NCBI GenBank assembly: GCA_032358165.1
Contig: JAALGY010000042.1
Coordinates: 124,001 to 188,000, forward strand
DNA from: Diplosphaera chodatii
Taxonomy: Eukaryota; Chlorophyta; Trebouxiophyceae; Prasiolales; Stichococcaceae
Direction of reading: 5' to 3'
DNA length: 64,000 nt
Under the pieces are notes generated by a model. It saw only the letters and a list, made by a program, of their open reading frames with translations. It did no database searches and was not told the DNA's origin. Positions within the stretch are counted from its first letter, which is position 1, and each line of letters begins with the position of its first letter. This document shows positions 1 through 11,904 of this stretch, in pieces. The position numbers were made by a program, and so were the translations under genes.

Positions 1-3000
1 CCAGGAAGCCCTTGCAAGCGGGCAGCCGGCAGCAGGAGATGTACTGACCGCACAGCTGGAGGGCGGCACAGCACCACATCCTGAGCGCCGACAGTCACTA
101 GCACGTCAACAGCCTGGCAGGGTTGCGTCCCGCACCTGCAGAGGAGGTGGGCACCGCGCCGGGGCCGTGCTGCGGCGTCGGCACCGCGGGCCCCGGCGAC
201 GGCAGGCTGGCCGGCGGCTCCGCTGTGGTGTACGACCTGGCCTCCGGCGTGCCAGCGCCTGCGGATGTACACATCAAAAACAGTGGGAACGGCAGCCAGC
301 AAGATGCTCCCATTGTGGTGGTGCACCGTTGTGCACTGTATGACAATGCTGGTTTGCAAATGTACTGCGACTTTTCGTGGAGTCATGCAGCCGTGAAGCC
401 AGTGAACGCACGCCGCTCCTGCTGGCCAGAGGCAAGCGAGCGGCCGACGCTCATGACGTCCAACACATGGGGCCTGGTGAAAGTCAAGCCGGTGCAAGGC
501 CGATACTGCAGCCCTGTAGAGTGCTGCAGAGCGGGGTTATCATAGACGAGCAAGCTGAGCACCTGGTCCCGTCGCTGGCGCCTCTCCCTGCGCGCTGTCG
601 AAGGACGCGCGCCGCGACTCCTCCGCGGCCGACGACGCTTCCGAGCGCGGCGGCAGCGGCACCGGCTGGCCTGCAGCGGCAGGAGGGCAGCATGTGAAAG
701 CGGCATTTAGCAGTATGGAAGGAGCTACATGTGTTGTACAGGAGGAGGACTCGGACAGGTCTCTGTCCTTCCCAGCGGCACACGATACTAGACAACAAGC
801 AGCCACCACCGCCTGGGGCAGTGCCCGCCGCCGCTGCAGGTGACATGCCAGCAACACACAGCAGGCGGGGTGCCAGGCGCACCCATGGTCAGCGCGGTGC
901 CGGCGTCGCTGCTTGCGGGCGGCGTGGTGGACGACGCGGCGGCGCCGCCGCCGGCCGAGCTGGGCGCCCCCCCGGGGGAGGTGAAGTACTTCATCTTGCC
1001 CTTCTTGCCCACGATGCCGCGCGTGGCCCGGGGCGCCGCCGCCGCGGCGGCGACGGCACCGGCTGCATGAAGCAGCACAGAACACGGCGTCGAGCTGAGT
1101 AGACACACTTCATCTCTGCTGCTGTCCAGCCCCTGGCTGCGCTGCAGGTGCTGTGCCAGCACAGGGTCGCATGCGCCAGCCAGATTGCGATGCTCTGCCA
1201 GACTTTGGGCCCAGCGTGAGGCTGTTGCCGGCCAGACATCCATGCAAGCGCGTCGTTTTGGAGTTGGGGAGAGCAGCGGGGGCGCACATGAGGCCGCGCC
1301 GCTCGCGCCGGTGGTGCCGTTGATCCCGCTGGCGCCCGACACCCCGGTCACGCTGCTGGGCGTGTAGCCCGTGCCCGTGGCCCCCGTGCCGCTGCACCCA
1401 GCACACTCAACGTCACGGCAGCTGCCTTGGTATCCATTGTGACGTTCATGCTTGTCCAGTCCATTTGTCGTGTCCATTGGTGCCTGCTGCGAGCACAGCT
1501 GGTACCGAGAGATATCTGGTGCTGATGGCAGCAAGGTAGAAGTGGCAGACGGGTCGCATCCAGGCGGCACGGCCCCTGACCTGAGTGATGTGGTGGTGCC
1601 AGTCTGGCCACCAGAGGACTTGGTGTAGCCCGACGACGAGGTGTCCACGTATGTGGGCGCGGTGCGGTCGCTGGGGTTGCTGCCCGACGCCTGCGGCAGC
1701 AACGGGCAGCAGTGTGAGGGGGGAACGCAGCTGCTGTGCAGGCATTCACACGCAGCCAGCAGCAGAACCTTCATGACTCTGCCGGCGGCTGCTTGGTTCC
1801 ATCGCAAAGCGCTGAAACCACGCAACTCCTGCAGCTGCAGCCAGGGCTTGCTGCACATCCGAATGGTGACACAGCTATGCTGCTGGACACCTCGGAGCTT
1901 CCCGAAAGCAGGCAGGCCGTGTGATGTAGACTGTGCTGGCGCAGGCTCACCGGCGCGGTGTTGAAGCTGCCGCCGGAGCGCGCCGAGCCGACCTCCCGCG
2001 GCGACCGGGCAGGCGCGTACGCCGTCACGAAGCTCTCCGGGACTGCCGAGCCCGCCGGCATGGGACCCGTGCGCGGCTGCGGCGGCGCGGTCGCAAAGCT
2101 CTCCCCGTACTCGCTCACACCCGCAGCCCTGCCCTTGCCCGCCGGCGCGGCTGTGGCAAAGCTCATTCCATCGTCCTCCGACTGCAACAGGAGTGAACGC
2201 ACAATTCAGCAGGTGCGCTTTGCATCCTGCAACCGATGTGCACAGTCACCGCCCCGGAGTCGGAGATCCTGGCGCAAACGGCTTGCTGAGCCTCCGTGAC
2301 AGCTGCAATCCCACAGAGCTTGAAGGTACGATGTTGGTGGGCAACTGGCCAGTTCTTATGGGCCCTGCTGCTCATTTAAGCTTGATAGCCAGAAACCAAC
2401 ACCATCATGCACCACCAGATGGTGATAATTCGCTCGCACGATGCCACACTGCAGCTGGCAACAACCCATGATCGGCAGCTACTGCGCCAAAACCGCTCAA
2501 CCGCACCTGCCACGGCTGGCGGGGCTCTGCGCCCCGCTGCTCCCCCTGCTTCCTGCCCCTGGTGGCGGCGGCGGCGGCGAGCGCTGCGGCCCCTGTGACC
2601 GCCGCGGCGCCCGCAACTGCGCCCATGGCCGCGGTCTTGGGCGTCTCCTGTGGCAGCCAGGTGGCCAGGTGATGCCATGTTGCATCAGACACTGCTCAAA
2701 AGCTGCACTAACAGGGGCAATGGTGTCTATGGAGGTGTGGTGCATCAGGTTTGCCTGGCCACATGTTGTTTGGCAGACCGAGATGACGTCATACTGCACA
2801 CGAGCTACGTGCACCCGGACTTCCAGGAGCAGGGTGCAAGCACGTGTTGCCCCTGGTGCCAGTGGTGCACACAACTCGCACAATGAGCTCAGGAAGCGCA
2901 GCAAACGAAACAGGCAGCTTCAGCATGCTGATGCGCAGACTCTGGTCGTCGCTGCATAGATCATCAACCCAGCAAGTACCCTCCTCCACAAGTCGTGGTG

Positions 3001-6000
3001 TCGGCCTGAGAGCCACTCAGGCCCTGTTGCCATGGGTGGCCACTGCATGCAGATGGCATGCTCTCACCTTGGCGGTAGCAAAGCTGGCGGCCGTTCCGGT
3101 CGGCGCCTGCGTCGGCGCCGCCTGCTTGGCAGTCGCAAAGGTGGACGCGTACGGCGCGGCGGACGGCGCCTGCCCCGCGCCCGCCGGCTTGGCGGTGGCG
3201 AAGCTGTCGGCGTAGGCAGTGGATCCCCCGGCGCCCGGCAGCGCGCCCTCCGCCGGCTTGGCGGTCGCAAAGCTGGGAGCGTAGCCGCCGGCGGCCGCCG
3301 TCGGCGCCTGCAGAGCAGCGTTGCCGACTTTGCTCAGGACGCCCTGGTGCAGTGTCAGCAATAGGACCGTCATGAACCTTCACACCTCCTGGTCCGTTTC
3401 GGCAACGAGCCACGCAAAATACACTGCAAGCACAGGCTGTAGAGGGCCATGGCTCACCATGGAGCCGGGCGCAGGCTTGGCGGTTGCAAAGCTGTCGGCG
3501 TAGCCGGGGGCCGCGGACGGCGCCTGCCCCGCGCCCGCTGGCCTGGCGGTGGCGAAGCTGTCGGCGTAGCCCGGGGCCGCAGTGGGTGCCATGGACCGCG
3601 GCGCCTGCTTTGCAGTCGCAAACGACTGCAGCACAGGGGAAGTCAGGCCATTAGTGTGGGTATCTAAGCCGCGGTGTCGGTATTCTGCTGATTGCGGGTT
3701 CAGGACAGCATAGGTAAGAGCAAGTGAGGTGCCTCCTGCTCAGGCAGCCAGTCGCAAGGTTGGTAAGGTTTTTTGAGTTGTTTATTACCTCAGCATAGCC
3801 GGGCACAGCGGTGGGGGCCTGGCTGCGGCCGGCCTGGCGCGCGGTGGCAAAGCTGTCGGCGGTGGTCGCAGGCGGCCGCGCGGTGGCGTAGGTGCCAGCT
3901 ATTGTCGCCGCTGGGGCAGCAGTGGCGAAGCTGCAGTCATGCACAGCGTGGCATATCAGAGGTACATCGCACACATATCTGACCTTCTGAGCTACAGCTG
4001 CCGCAATGTGCTGGTGATCATAGACTGCCGAATTCGGCTGGACACAGCTGGTGTGGCAGCTGGTACCTGGATGCATAGGTTGGCGCGGTGGCGTAGGTGC
4101 CCGGCTGCTTGGCGCCCACGCCGGCGGCAGCCGCCTGCTCATCGCCCACCGACTCGAAGGAGCCCCGTGAGTGCACCGACTCGAAGCTGTCGCTCTTCTT
4201 CAGCTGCAGTGCCAGCAGAGCGAACGTTCAGTGCAAGTAGGCATGGTGAAATGAGGACAGCCTGATTCCCTACAGAGAGCACTCTGGTACCCCGGGTGTG
4301 CGAATTTCGTAGCAACCCAGCTACAGCATCACCGTGCCCAGCATGTCCGTCGTGGTGGCGCAACACAGCACGCTGACACCTTTGAAGTGGTGCAGGCACC
4401 CTGCCTTGCAGTACAGCACCCCATCACAGCATCACACTTCGTGCAGCGCGGCCAAGGACAGGCACCGTGCACTTGCGGGGTGCCCTGATGCCTGAGATTT
4501 TGCCAGATGCCACACACCTGGACGGGACCCACTCCATTACACCGTGATGAAGGAAACGAGACGCACCGCATGGGAAGCAAGGGCGGCGCCGCCCACGCCA
4601 GCGGCGACGCCGCCGGCAGCAGCCGCCGCCGCCGGCGCGCCGCCGATGCCCTTCGGCGGCAGCGTCTCGGCGACGGGGTACTCCCGGTCCGCGGCGCCGT
4701 TGCGGGTCGCGGCCGCGCCGGCCGCGCCCGCTGCAGCACCGGCCGCGCCCAGCGCAGCGCCGTCCTGGGGCACAAGCCAGGAGGGCGGTGAGCAGGGCCC
4801 AGCCTGGAGCAGCACCAGCTGCTGTGGGCTGGCATCGATGCATGCGACCAGGGCTGGCGCATCACCAGACCCGGGACCGCTGGCGCTGTGCACAGCAGCC
4901 TGCTTGGAGTGGTGCGCCAAACCTGCAGCGGCTGCTTGTTCCCAGAATAAGCAGGCAGAGTCGCTTGCACGTGTTTCATCAGCAGGGACCCTCACCTTGA
5001 GAACCTCGTGGTCGTCGCCCCGAGACACAACCGCGCCCCGGCCCTCGCCGACGACCTGCGTGCCCGGCGGCCCGCCATACCCCGCTGGGTCCGCCTGCGC
5101 AGATGCAGGTCTTCGTATGGTCAGCACCAGGAGAGTGGCTTCTCAGCACGAAGCTGATCGAAAGCGGGGTCCCCGGCTGGTCACAAAGAGTCTGCAGGGC
5201 TGTGCAACCGCCTGGTCAGCCGCTGTGCGCCTCCTTGTGTGATCAGTTCACACACGGCATATGCATGGTAGTGCATAGCCGGAAAGCCTGCAGAATTGCA
5301 TACCTGCAGCATCCCGAGCACAGCAGGCCATGGCATGTCACAACTGTGCAGCTTGGCGGCCCTCATCTTCATTGACAGCGTGTTGCAAGCGGAACTCACC
5401 ACAGGGTAGGACTTGTCGGGGCTGTCGGTGATGACCTGCGGCGGGTGGCGCCGCCGCTGCATCGCCGGGATGGCGAACTGCAAAGCGAAATTCCCACACA
5501 GTCATGACATCCGCACATCAAACGAGATGCTCGTTTCATAGCTCGTCAGGCACATGTGCGATGCGGCATATTGCAGTAGTGTCGTGGTTGCACTCCTCAC
5601 AAACAAGACACCCACCAGCAGGCACGCCAGCAGGGCGGCAATGACGATGAGGCCGCCGACCACAGACGGCACAATGATCTTCGCCAGGCGGGCGCCATTC
5701 GACTCGCCGCCGCCATTGTCAGTGCTCTTCGGCACTTGCACCTGATGTTACGAGACACATCAGATCAGAAGGCAGTCTCATCATGACATGCTGCAGGGGG
5801 AACGCCATGCAGTATGGGTCCAAGCTCTGCTATGTGCACGCTCACAGTGGAGGTGCCCAGGCTGCCGGGCACGATGGACAGCCCCAGCGGCGTCAGCTGC
5901 GCCTGGAGGCTGCCGTTGCTGATGGCGTTGCGGATGTTGGTCGCGGCGGTCGACGGGCTGCTGGTGACGGTGTTGGTGGTGATGTTTAGCGGAGCGCTCT

Positions 6001-9000
6001 GCAGGAGCCCGCGCCTGCGGAGCAGCATAGCTTGCACCCTTGCCAAGGGGTCTTGGGCCACCGTGTCTGGGACGCAGATAGAGAGACCCACAAGGGCAAG
6101 AAGAACTGTCTTCATGGTATGTTGACGCATTTCAGTGTGTCCAGCAGCATGTGGTGACCGTTGAAAGAGACGCAGCACCACACCCTGCAAACAATTCGAC
6201 TCTCACATATCCCTGACTATCAAGGACAGAACCCCAGGTATATGTCGCAAGCGCACGTGAGCAGGCGGCGGCCGGAGGCTGTGCTGCTCGGCGCTGCGAC
6301 ACCCGTCACAGACGTGGAGCCCAGCGATGTGCCGGCTGCCTGGTCGATGGCAGCGGCGTAGGCGCGGCGGATGTTGTCGTCAAACTGCGCCGCGCTGCGG
6401 CCTGCAGGAGAGGCGCACGGCATTGGTAAACGGCGGCTTGCCAGCTTGCAGACCTTCGGTCCGATCGGCCCAATAGATGGGCTCATGTCTGGCAGTATGG
6501 GGAGGACAGTCACAACCGGTGTCCTGTGGAGCAGCATGAAAGCCATGTGCCAGGCAGGTCGCAGACACTCGGAATGCTTAAAGCACTCGCGGCAGTGGGA
6601 CGTCAAACAGCGCGGATGTGTTGAAGCGGTGCCCACCTGTTACTTGCAGCGAGGTGCTCAGCGCAGGCTGGGTGTCTGCTGTGGACGCGTTGGCTGCTGC
6701 CGGAGGCGGTGTAGCGGCCAGCGGCGGGGGCCGCGCAGCCAGCGGTGGTGGCCGTGCCCCTGTGACGAGGCCACAGGGACTAGGGCTATGGGCGCGACAC
6801 AGCAGATTGCTGGCAAAGCAGCAGGCAGGCTGCGTGGTGGGCAGGCAGCATGCAACATGAGAAGTTCATGTTTGACGGCCATCAGTCAGTGCAAACAGGT
6901 GCTCAGAAAGGTGGGCAGGCTTGGGGTGGGCAGGAGGGCACAGAAGCGTCAGTGGTGAGCACGAGGTGTTTGAACAAGCAACATGTCAGCAGCTGCTGCA
7001 ACAGAACATCAGCTGGTGACCATAGCCAGATGCAGACAAGCACGCACTGACCCACCAGTACCGGCCCGTCTTCAGCAATGTGAGTGGGCCATATGTGGGC
7101 CAGCCCAGCTCATGGAGGGTCACGAGAACCTGGCCTCGGCGGCGGCGGTGGAGAGCTAGCAGGCGGCGGCTGCACCGGTGGCGGCTGCAGTGGCGATGAC
7201 ATTGGCAGCTGCGGGGGCCTGGGCGGCGGCAGCAGCAGCTTAGGCGGCGGCGGCAGAGGCAGCGCCGGCGGCCCACGCAGCATGAATGCGGGTGGGGGCA
7301 TGCTGCGGCCGGGCGGTGGGGGCGAAGTGACGTTCAGCACAAAGGCTGCCTCGCCGGTCGGTTGGGCCGCTGCTGTGGGAGGAGGTTGGGAGGCTGCAGG
7401 CGGTGCTGCGGGCGGCAGCCGCAGCACGAAGAGGGGCGGTGCTGGCTGCTGCCTGGACGGCAGCTTGGCAGGGGGTGGCGCTGCCGGCGGCGGCTGGGAC
7501 AGCAGCGCAGACGCACTGGCGAATGGTCCCTGCGGCTGGAGGCTGGGCGGCGGCGGTCGCAGCAGCGGGGTGCTGAGCGGTGGCGGCTGCGGCGGTGTAG
7601 CAGCCGGCGCTTCATGCGCAGGTGCGATGACGGGTGTGCCCGGGGGTGGGGGCGGCGGCGAGGGCGGCGGCTGGGGGTCGGGGGGCGGCGGCGGGTGGGG
7701 CGGCGGGCTGGGGGGAGGCGGCGACGGGGCGGGGGACGGCGGCGGCGGCGGCGGCGGCGGCACGGGCGCATCCGACGCCTGGCTGTCTGCCGTGCCGGCG
7801 CCTGCCGCCGGGCTGCTGCCGAGCAGCGCGGGCGTGCCGCCAGCTGGGCCGGCCTGCAGGCTGGCGAAGGGCGCGTCGGGGCCGATGCGCAGCGAGCCGT
7901 CGCTGTTGACCTGGGTGCTGTCAAAGGCGCCGCTGCTGCTGCTGCTGCTGCTGCCCGCTGCTGTGGGCGCTGCCTGAGCCAGCCGCCTGGCGACTGAGTG
8001 CATCGAGGCATCCCAGGCCTCCAATGCTGGCATGTCTGCAGTCGCACTACCTCTGTTTCCCTTCACTTGTCTACTTGCACGCAGCTGAGTGTTCAACTAC
8101 AGCAATGTGCCAGTCAGCCGAAGGCATGGCAGTAACAGTCCCGAAGACCAAAGGCCAGGGCAAGCTCACACCTGTACAGGCTGTGCTCAGCGTGGGCTCT
8201 GGGTGGGCTTGATGGTGGGCTCAGTTGCACATGGGCTCGGGACACACTGCATCCCACATGCAGAAGGCACCAGCACCTGCAAGGCATGCACAGAAGCACC
8301 GCCCGCGCCGACATCTGCGCCACCCCTGCCCACCCTGTAGAGGAAAGCGGTCGCTGCCGAGCAGCACCGTCCAAAATCGCACCCTTAGGCGGCGGCCTCC
8401 TTGCGGCTAGGGGCGGCGGACGCCTCGCCGGAGGCGGCCGCCTGGGCGGCGGCTGCTTCGGCGGCGGCCGCTTTGGTGGGGGCCTCCTGACCGGCGGCGG
8501 CCGCGCCGCCAGCAGCGGCGGCGGGCGGCTGGCCTTGGGCGGCGGGCGCACCACCTGTGCAGGTGGAAACAAGGGTCATGCACTTTGCGACGCACAAACA
8601 TGCGGATACCATGATTCACTGCACCCGCATCAACATAGAGTCACACTGTGCGGCAGTCTGAGCGGCATGCAGGGATCCAAGTTCGGTGTACTCATGGAAT
8701 GCCAGGGGTGCCCACCTTGGGGGGTGGGCGAGTGAGGTTTGGCGGCGGGCGGCGGATGACTGGGGGCGGCGCGCCGCCGGCGCCGGTGCAGACGAAGCTC
8801 GCGGGGGGCACGAACCCGCTGCTGGTGCAGTCTGTGGCGGAGGTGGCGACCGACCTGCACAGGCGGTTGCCGCATGCTGAGTAGGGGGTGCAAAGCAACA
8901 TATATAGGGCAACAGGGACCTTGGCACGAACAGAGCAGCACGGACGGCAGCGGATTGGCTGTGTGCCAGGCTTCCGTGGTGGAGGCTATCATGCTGCGCA

Positions 9001-10230
9001 TGCTGGCAGATTTGCTGGTGAGACTCACAGGTCGGTGAGGGACGTCATGCCGCTGAAGGTGCCGTCGGGATTCCGCTGACGCCAGGACGCTGGGATGCTG
9101 CCGGTGAAGTTGCTGCCGTCAAGGTTGAGCGTCTGCCAGCAGACAGCATTCAGGCGTTACCACTTGCTGGGCTGTTTGTCCACATGCAGCAGTGGTACAT
9201 GGGGTCTGCTGCACATTGATTCACTAGAAAAACTGCAATTCTTGCAACACTTCTCGGCTGCATGCGCACCTGCAGGTTGCTGAGCGAAGACCACTCTGGA
9301 GGCAAGTCCCCTGAGATGTGGCAGCAACAGGTTGATGAGTTGTCACTGACATGTTGGCAGGTTGCTGCAAGGGTGGCACACCAGGCTGCCATGCAGCCAG
9401 CCAGCCAGCGCTGCCCACCAGAGAAGCTGTTGCCGCCGAGGTTGAGCGTCGTGGCGTTGGTGAGCTCGCTGATTTGCGGCGGCAGGAAGCCGCTGAGGTT
9501 GTTGTTTGACAGGTTTACAGAGGTCAGCGTGTTGAGCGGTTGCCACACTGAGGTGTCGAATGGCAGCTCGCCGTCTAGCGATAGCCCCGACAGGTCCCTG
9601 AGAAAAGGAACCACCGCCCAGTCAGTTTGTGACATACGGTGCATACCCTGCACATAGCAGCTGAAGCCGTGGCAACACAGCGGAGACTGATGCGATCACG
9701 AAGTGTGCTCGAGGCGGTTCGTCAGCAGGCACGCTGCAAAGCCTTCTCAGCCAAGATAGTGTGACAAGCTGCTCACAGGCCGGTGACGTCGCCATTGGTG
9801 TTGCAGGTGACGCCCTGCCAGCCGCCGCACACCGGGCGGCTTGGGCTCCAGGAAGGCAGCGCCTGCATGCCAGGGTCATGCCCCTTTTACATTGTAACGT
9901 AGATCCCAGGGGCAACATCCAGCGGTGAGCACATATGTATGCAAGGGGCCCGCTCTGCCTCGCCTGCACCCTTGGCCGTTGCAGCTTACAGTGTGCCGGC
10001 AACGACTTGTCCGCATTCACCGTTTCGCCATTGACGGCGGCCTTGAGCAGGTACAGCGAGCGCTCCTGCGGCGTGAGGCCCGCCATCTGCGCCATCTGCG
10101 CCGCCGTGGTCTGTGCGTGCACGGCGCCCGCCGCCGCCAGCAGCAGCAGCCAGGCCGCCGCGAACCGGGCGCATCTCGCTGCAGGGTGCACGCCACCCCC
10201 TGCCGGGGCGGCATGCGGAGGGTGCCGCAT
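1..10230 (-). CDS. LRR - Pro-rich - single-span membrane protein with SFATA-repeat cytosolic tail (3' end off window)
   Basis: Cell-surface receptor-like or adhesion protein; no kinase is seen. Exons (minus): 10230-9970, 9862-9777, 9597-9419, 9310-9270, 9132-9029, 8854-8716, 8554-8383, 8035-7130, 6759-6637, 6401-6257, 6014-5846, 5741-5616, 5477-5400, 5094-4996, 4764-4567, 4203-4067, 3930-3789, 3625-3458, 3307-3068, 2647-2507, 2181-1951, 1690-1581, 1391-1288, 1062-883, 670-563, 258-136, perhaps 80-1. Phases agree throughout (about 1503 residues so far). A signal peptide (1-39) precedes an LRR N-cap with W..C.GW.GVTC and four or five plant-type LRRs (LxGxIP/LP, to about 224). A Cys pair and RPPP/PPSPPP stalk (about 250-670) follows, then an algal matrix-type segment with an RRLL motif (671-775). 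The membrane span is at about 795-818. The tail is Ala/Ser/Gly-rich and carries about 19 copies of S-F-A-T-A-K/R-P/Q. The junction at 9970/9862 is the weakest. An in-frame TAA at 4534-4536 would end the protein early if the donor at 4566 is not used. Function unknown; extracellular ligand binding is inference. Confidence 0.78.
1951..4203 (-). repeat. SFATA coding repeat block
   Basis: Exons at 4203-4067, 3930-3789, 3625-3458, 3307-3068 and 2181-1951 encode a repeated unit of about 18-30 residues. Its core reads (D)SFATA(K/R)(P/Q), followed by an Ala/Gly/Pro spacer that often contains APSAAPGYA. Variants include SFESV, TYATA, TFATA, SFVTA and SFNTA; single relics (SFDSA, SYTTA) lie in exons at 670-563 and 258-136. 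Four of the exons begin within or just before the repeat, and repeats fall inside the exons, so expansion involved both exons and sub-exon units. The repeat lies on the cytosolic side of the predicted span and is rich in Ser/Thr/Tyr with no Cys. I do not recognise it from any named family. Confidence 0.8.
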
Positions 10231-11904
10231 GCGTGTCGCGCTGTCAAATGAACGCTACAGCGTGGCGGCTGGCGTTGCAATGCCGGGCGACTGCCACAGA
10301 TCTGCACCTGCATGCACAAGAAGGTGGCCCCATGAAATGATTGCAAACGGTTGGGGGATCCTTCGGTGCCTGGTGTAACAGGCTGTCGTGAGCTTAGGAG
10401 GCTGTCGTGAGCATGTCTGCCTGCCTGCCAGCCAGTCGCCATGTCAATGTAGTGTGTGCGCATGCTCGACTGCTGCTGGTGTGCCCCCGCACTGCAGGTT
10501 GAGGCACGATGACATTGCACTCGTCGATCTACTGAGCCCTCCCACGTCTCTGTGCATTGCAGCCGATGACCAGCAGCGCATGTCGTGCTGCTGGCTGCCA
10601 TCAAACTGGCTGAGTCGACAATCTAACATGCTGCCATCCTGTTTATATATCACTGCGATCAGGCACGACTTGCGCGCGATTGCGCCTGCACCTACGAAGC
10701 TTGCACCCTGTGCGGGGTGCAGCGGCATTGCAGAGCCTTGTTGCTGGCAACCCAGGCCGAAAGCTGGGTACCAGAGGGGTTGCAAGAGCCCTGATGGTTC
10801 TTGCATTGCACAGCGTCTGGCATACGCTGCATGCACCCTCAGCCCAACAGCCCACCCGCATGACACGCGTTTCGACCGCCTACGCAAGCTGAGCGCTGCC
10901 CGAGCTGCTTCTCTGGCCACACGGCGGGTGTCCCGCCCTTGCATCAGCCCAGGGGTGCAGAGCGTCACAGTTGCATAGCAGCCGCACGCGCCGCTGAGCG
11001 TGGTTCGTGCCTTCGCTCAAGAGGCTCACCGCGATTCCCGCCGGCAGCAGCCGCTGTTCCAGCTCCACTGCCGGTGTGGTTTCGGAAAGTCGGAGTCCGC
11101 TGCCTGCTGGGTCGGCGTCCGCAGCGAGTGGCCTTCTGCAGAACACGCCGCCGGCCGACCGCGGGCACCACGTTGCAGAGCGTGGAGGCGCCAAGGATGG
11201 CGTGGATCGGTGGGTGAGGAGGCGGATTTGCTGGGCGCCACCCCCTCGTCTCGGTCGGCGACTTGGTTTCAAGGGCAGGTTTCGCCCCAGGGTGCGGGAC
11301 CTGCTCCCGCCACCTCATCCTCCAGCGGCAGGATTTCAAGTGGAGGGCTACCAGTGGCTCAGTCCTTCTTCTACACGCTTTCTACCCATCCAACTTGACT
11401 GCGTAGGGCGCTACACACCTCACTGGTCTCCCTGCCAGTGGCCAAGGCTGTCTTTGCAGTGCAAGCACCCCTGCGCTGCCACCGCCATTTGCAGACGTGG
11501 GTCACTAGCGGCCATACACCTCAAACCTGTTGCTTGTGATCGATAAGTGCACTTGCGTCCCAGCTTGAAGCTCAAGAGTTGTAGTCTTCCGCAACAGTTG
11601 CCCTACCCTGTATGTTTCTATCGGACCAGGCTCGCCTGCCCGTACAAGCGCGGCAGAAGCGGGATCTCCATTGCAGTCTCCAACAGGGGCGCCAGGCAGC
11701 TGGCGCGAAGTCCCAGCAGGACAACTCGCATTCGCAGCCCAGCTGTGCCAGCTCATGCGTCTGACAGTGAAAACTCATCACAAGCATTCGACAGCCGTTT
11801 TGAGACGGCCACAGCCGCTGTTGCGGATCTGTCAAAGCTGCCGATCTTCCTGTGTGGGGTGCCAACCCCAAACATCAGTTCAGGCCTTCCAGCGACCTCC
11901 CCGC
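10231..11904. other. Divergent intergenic region
   Basis: About 1.7 kb separates the LRR gene start (minus) from the galactolipid synthase start (plus). It probably holds both promoters and the 5' UTRs. Open frames here (for example minus 10968-10444) have no recognisable domains, no supporting splice chain and no homology that I can see. An additional upstream exon of the plus-strand gene cannot be excluded. Confidence 0.5.

Noticed and set aside
2193..2692. Several open frames on both strands around 2.2-2.7 kb
   Set aside because: Apart from the minus exon at 2647-2507 they are explained as intron sequence or antisense of the LRR/SFATA gene.
4534..4536. TAA as the stop codon of the LRR membrane protein
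   Set aside because: A good donor (GCG|GTGCGT) at 4566 lies before it, and the next exon at 4203 joins in phase and starts the SFATA series on the same strand. Kept as an alternative until transcripts are seen.
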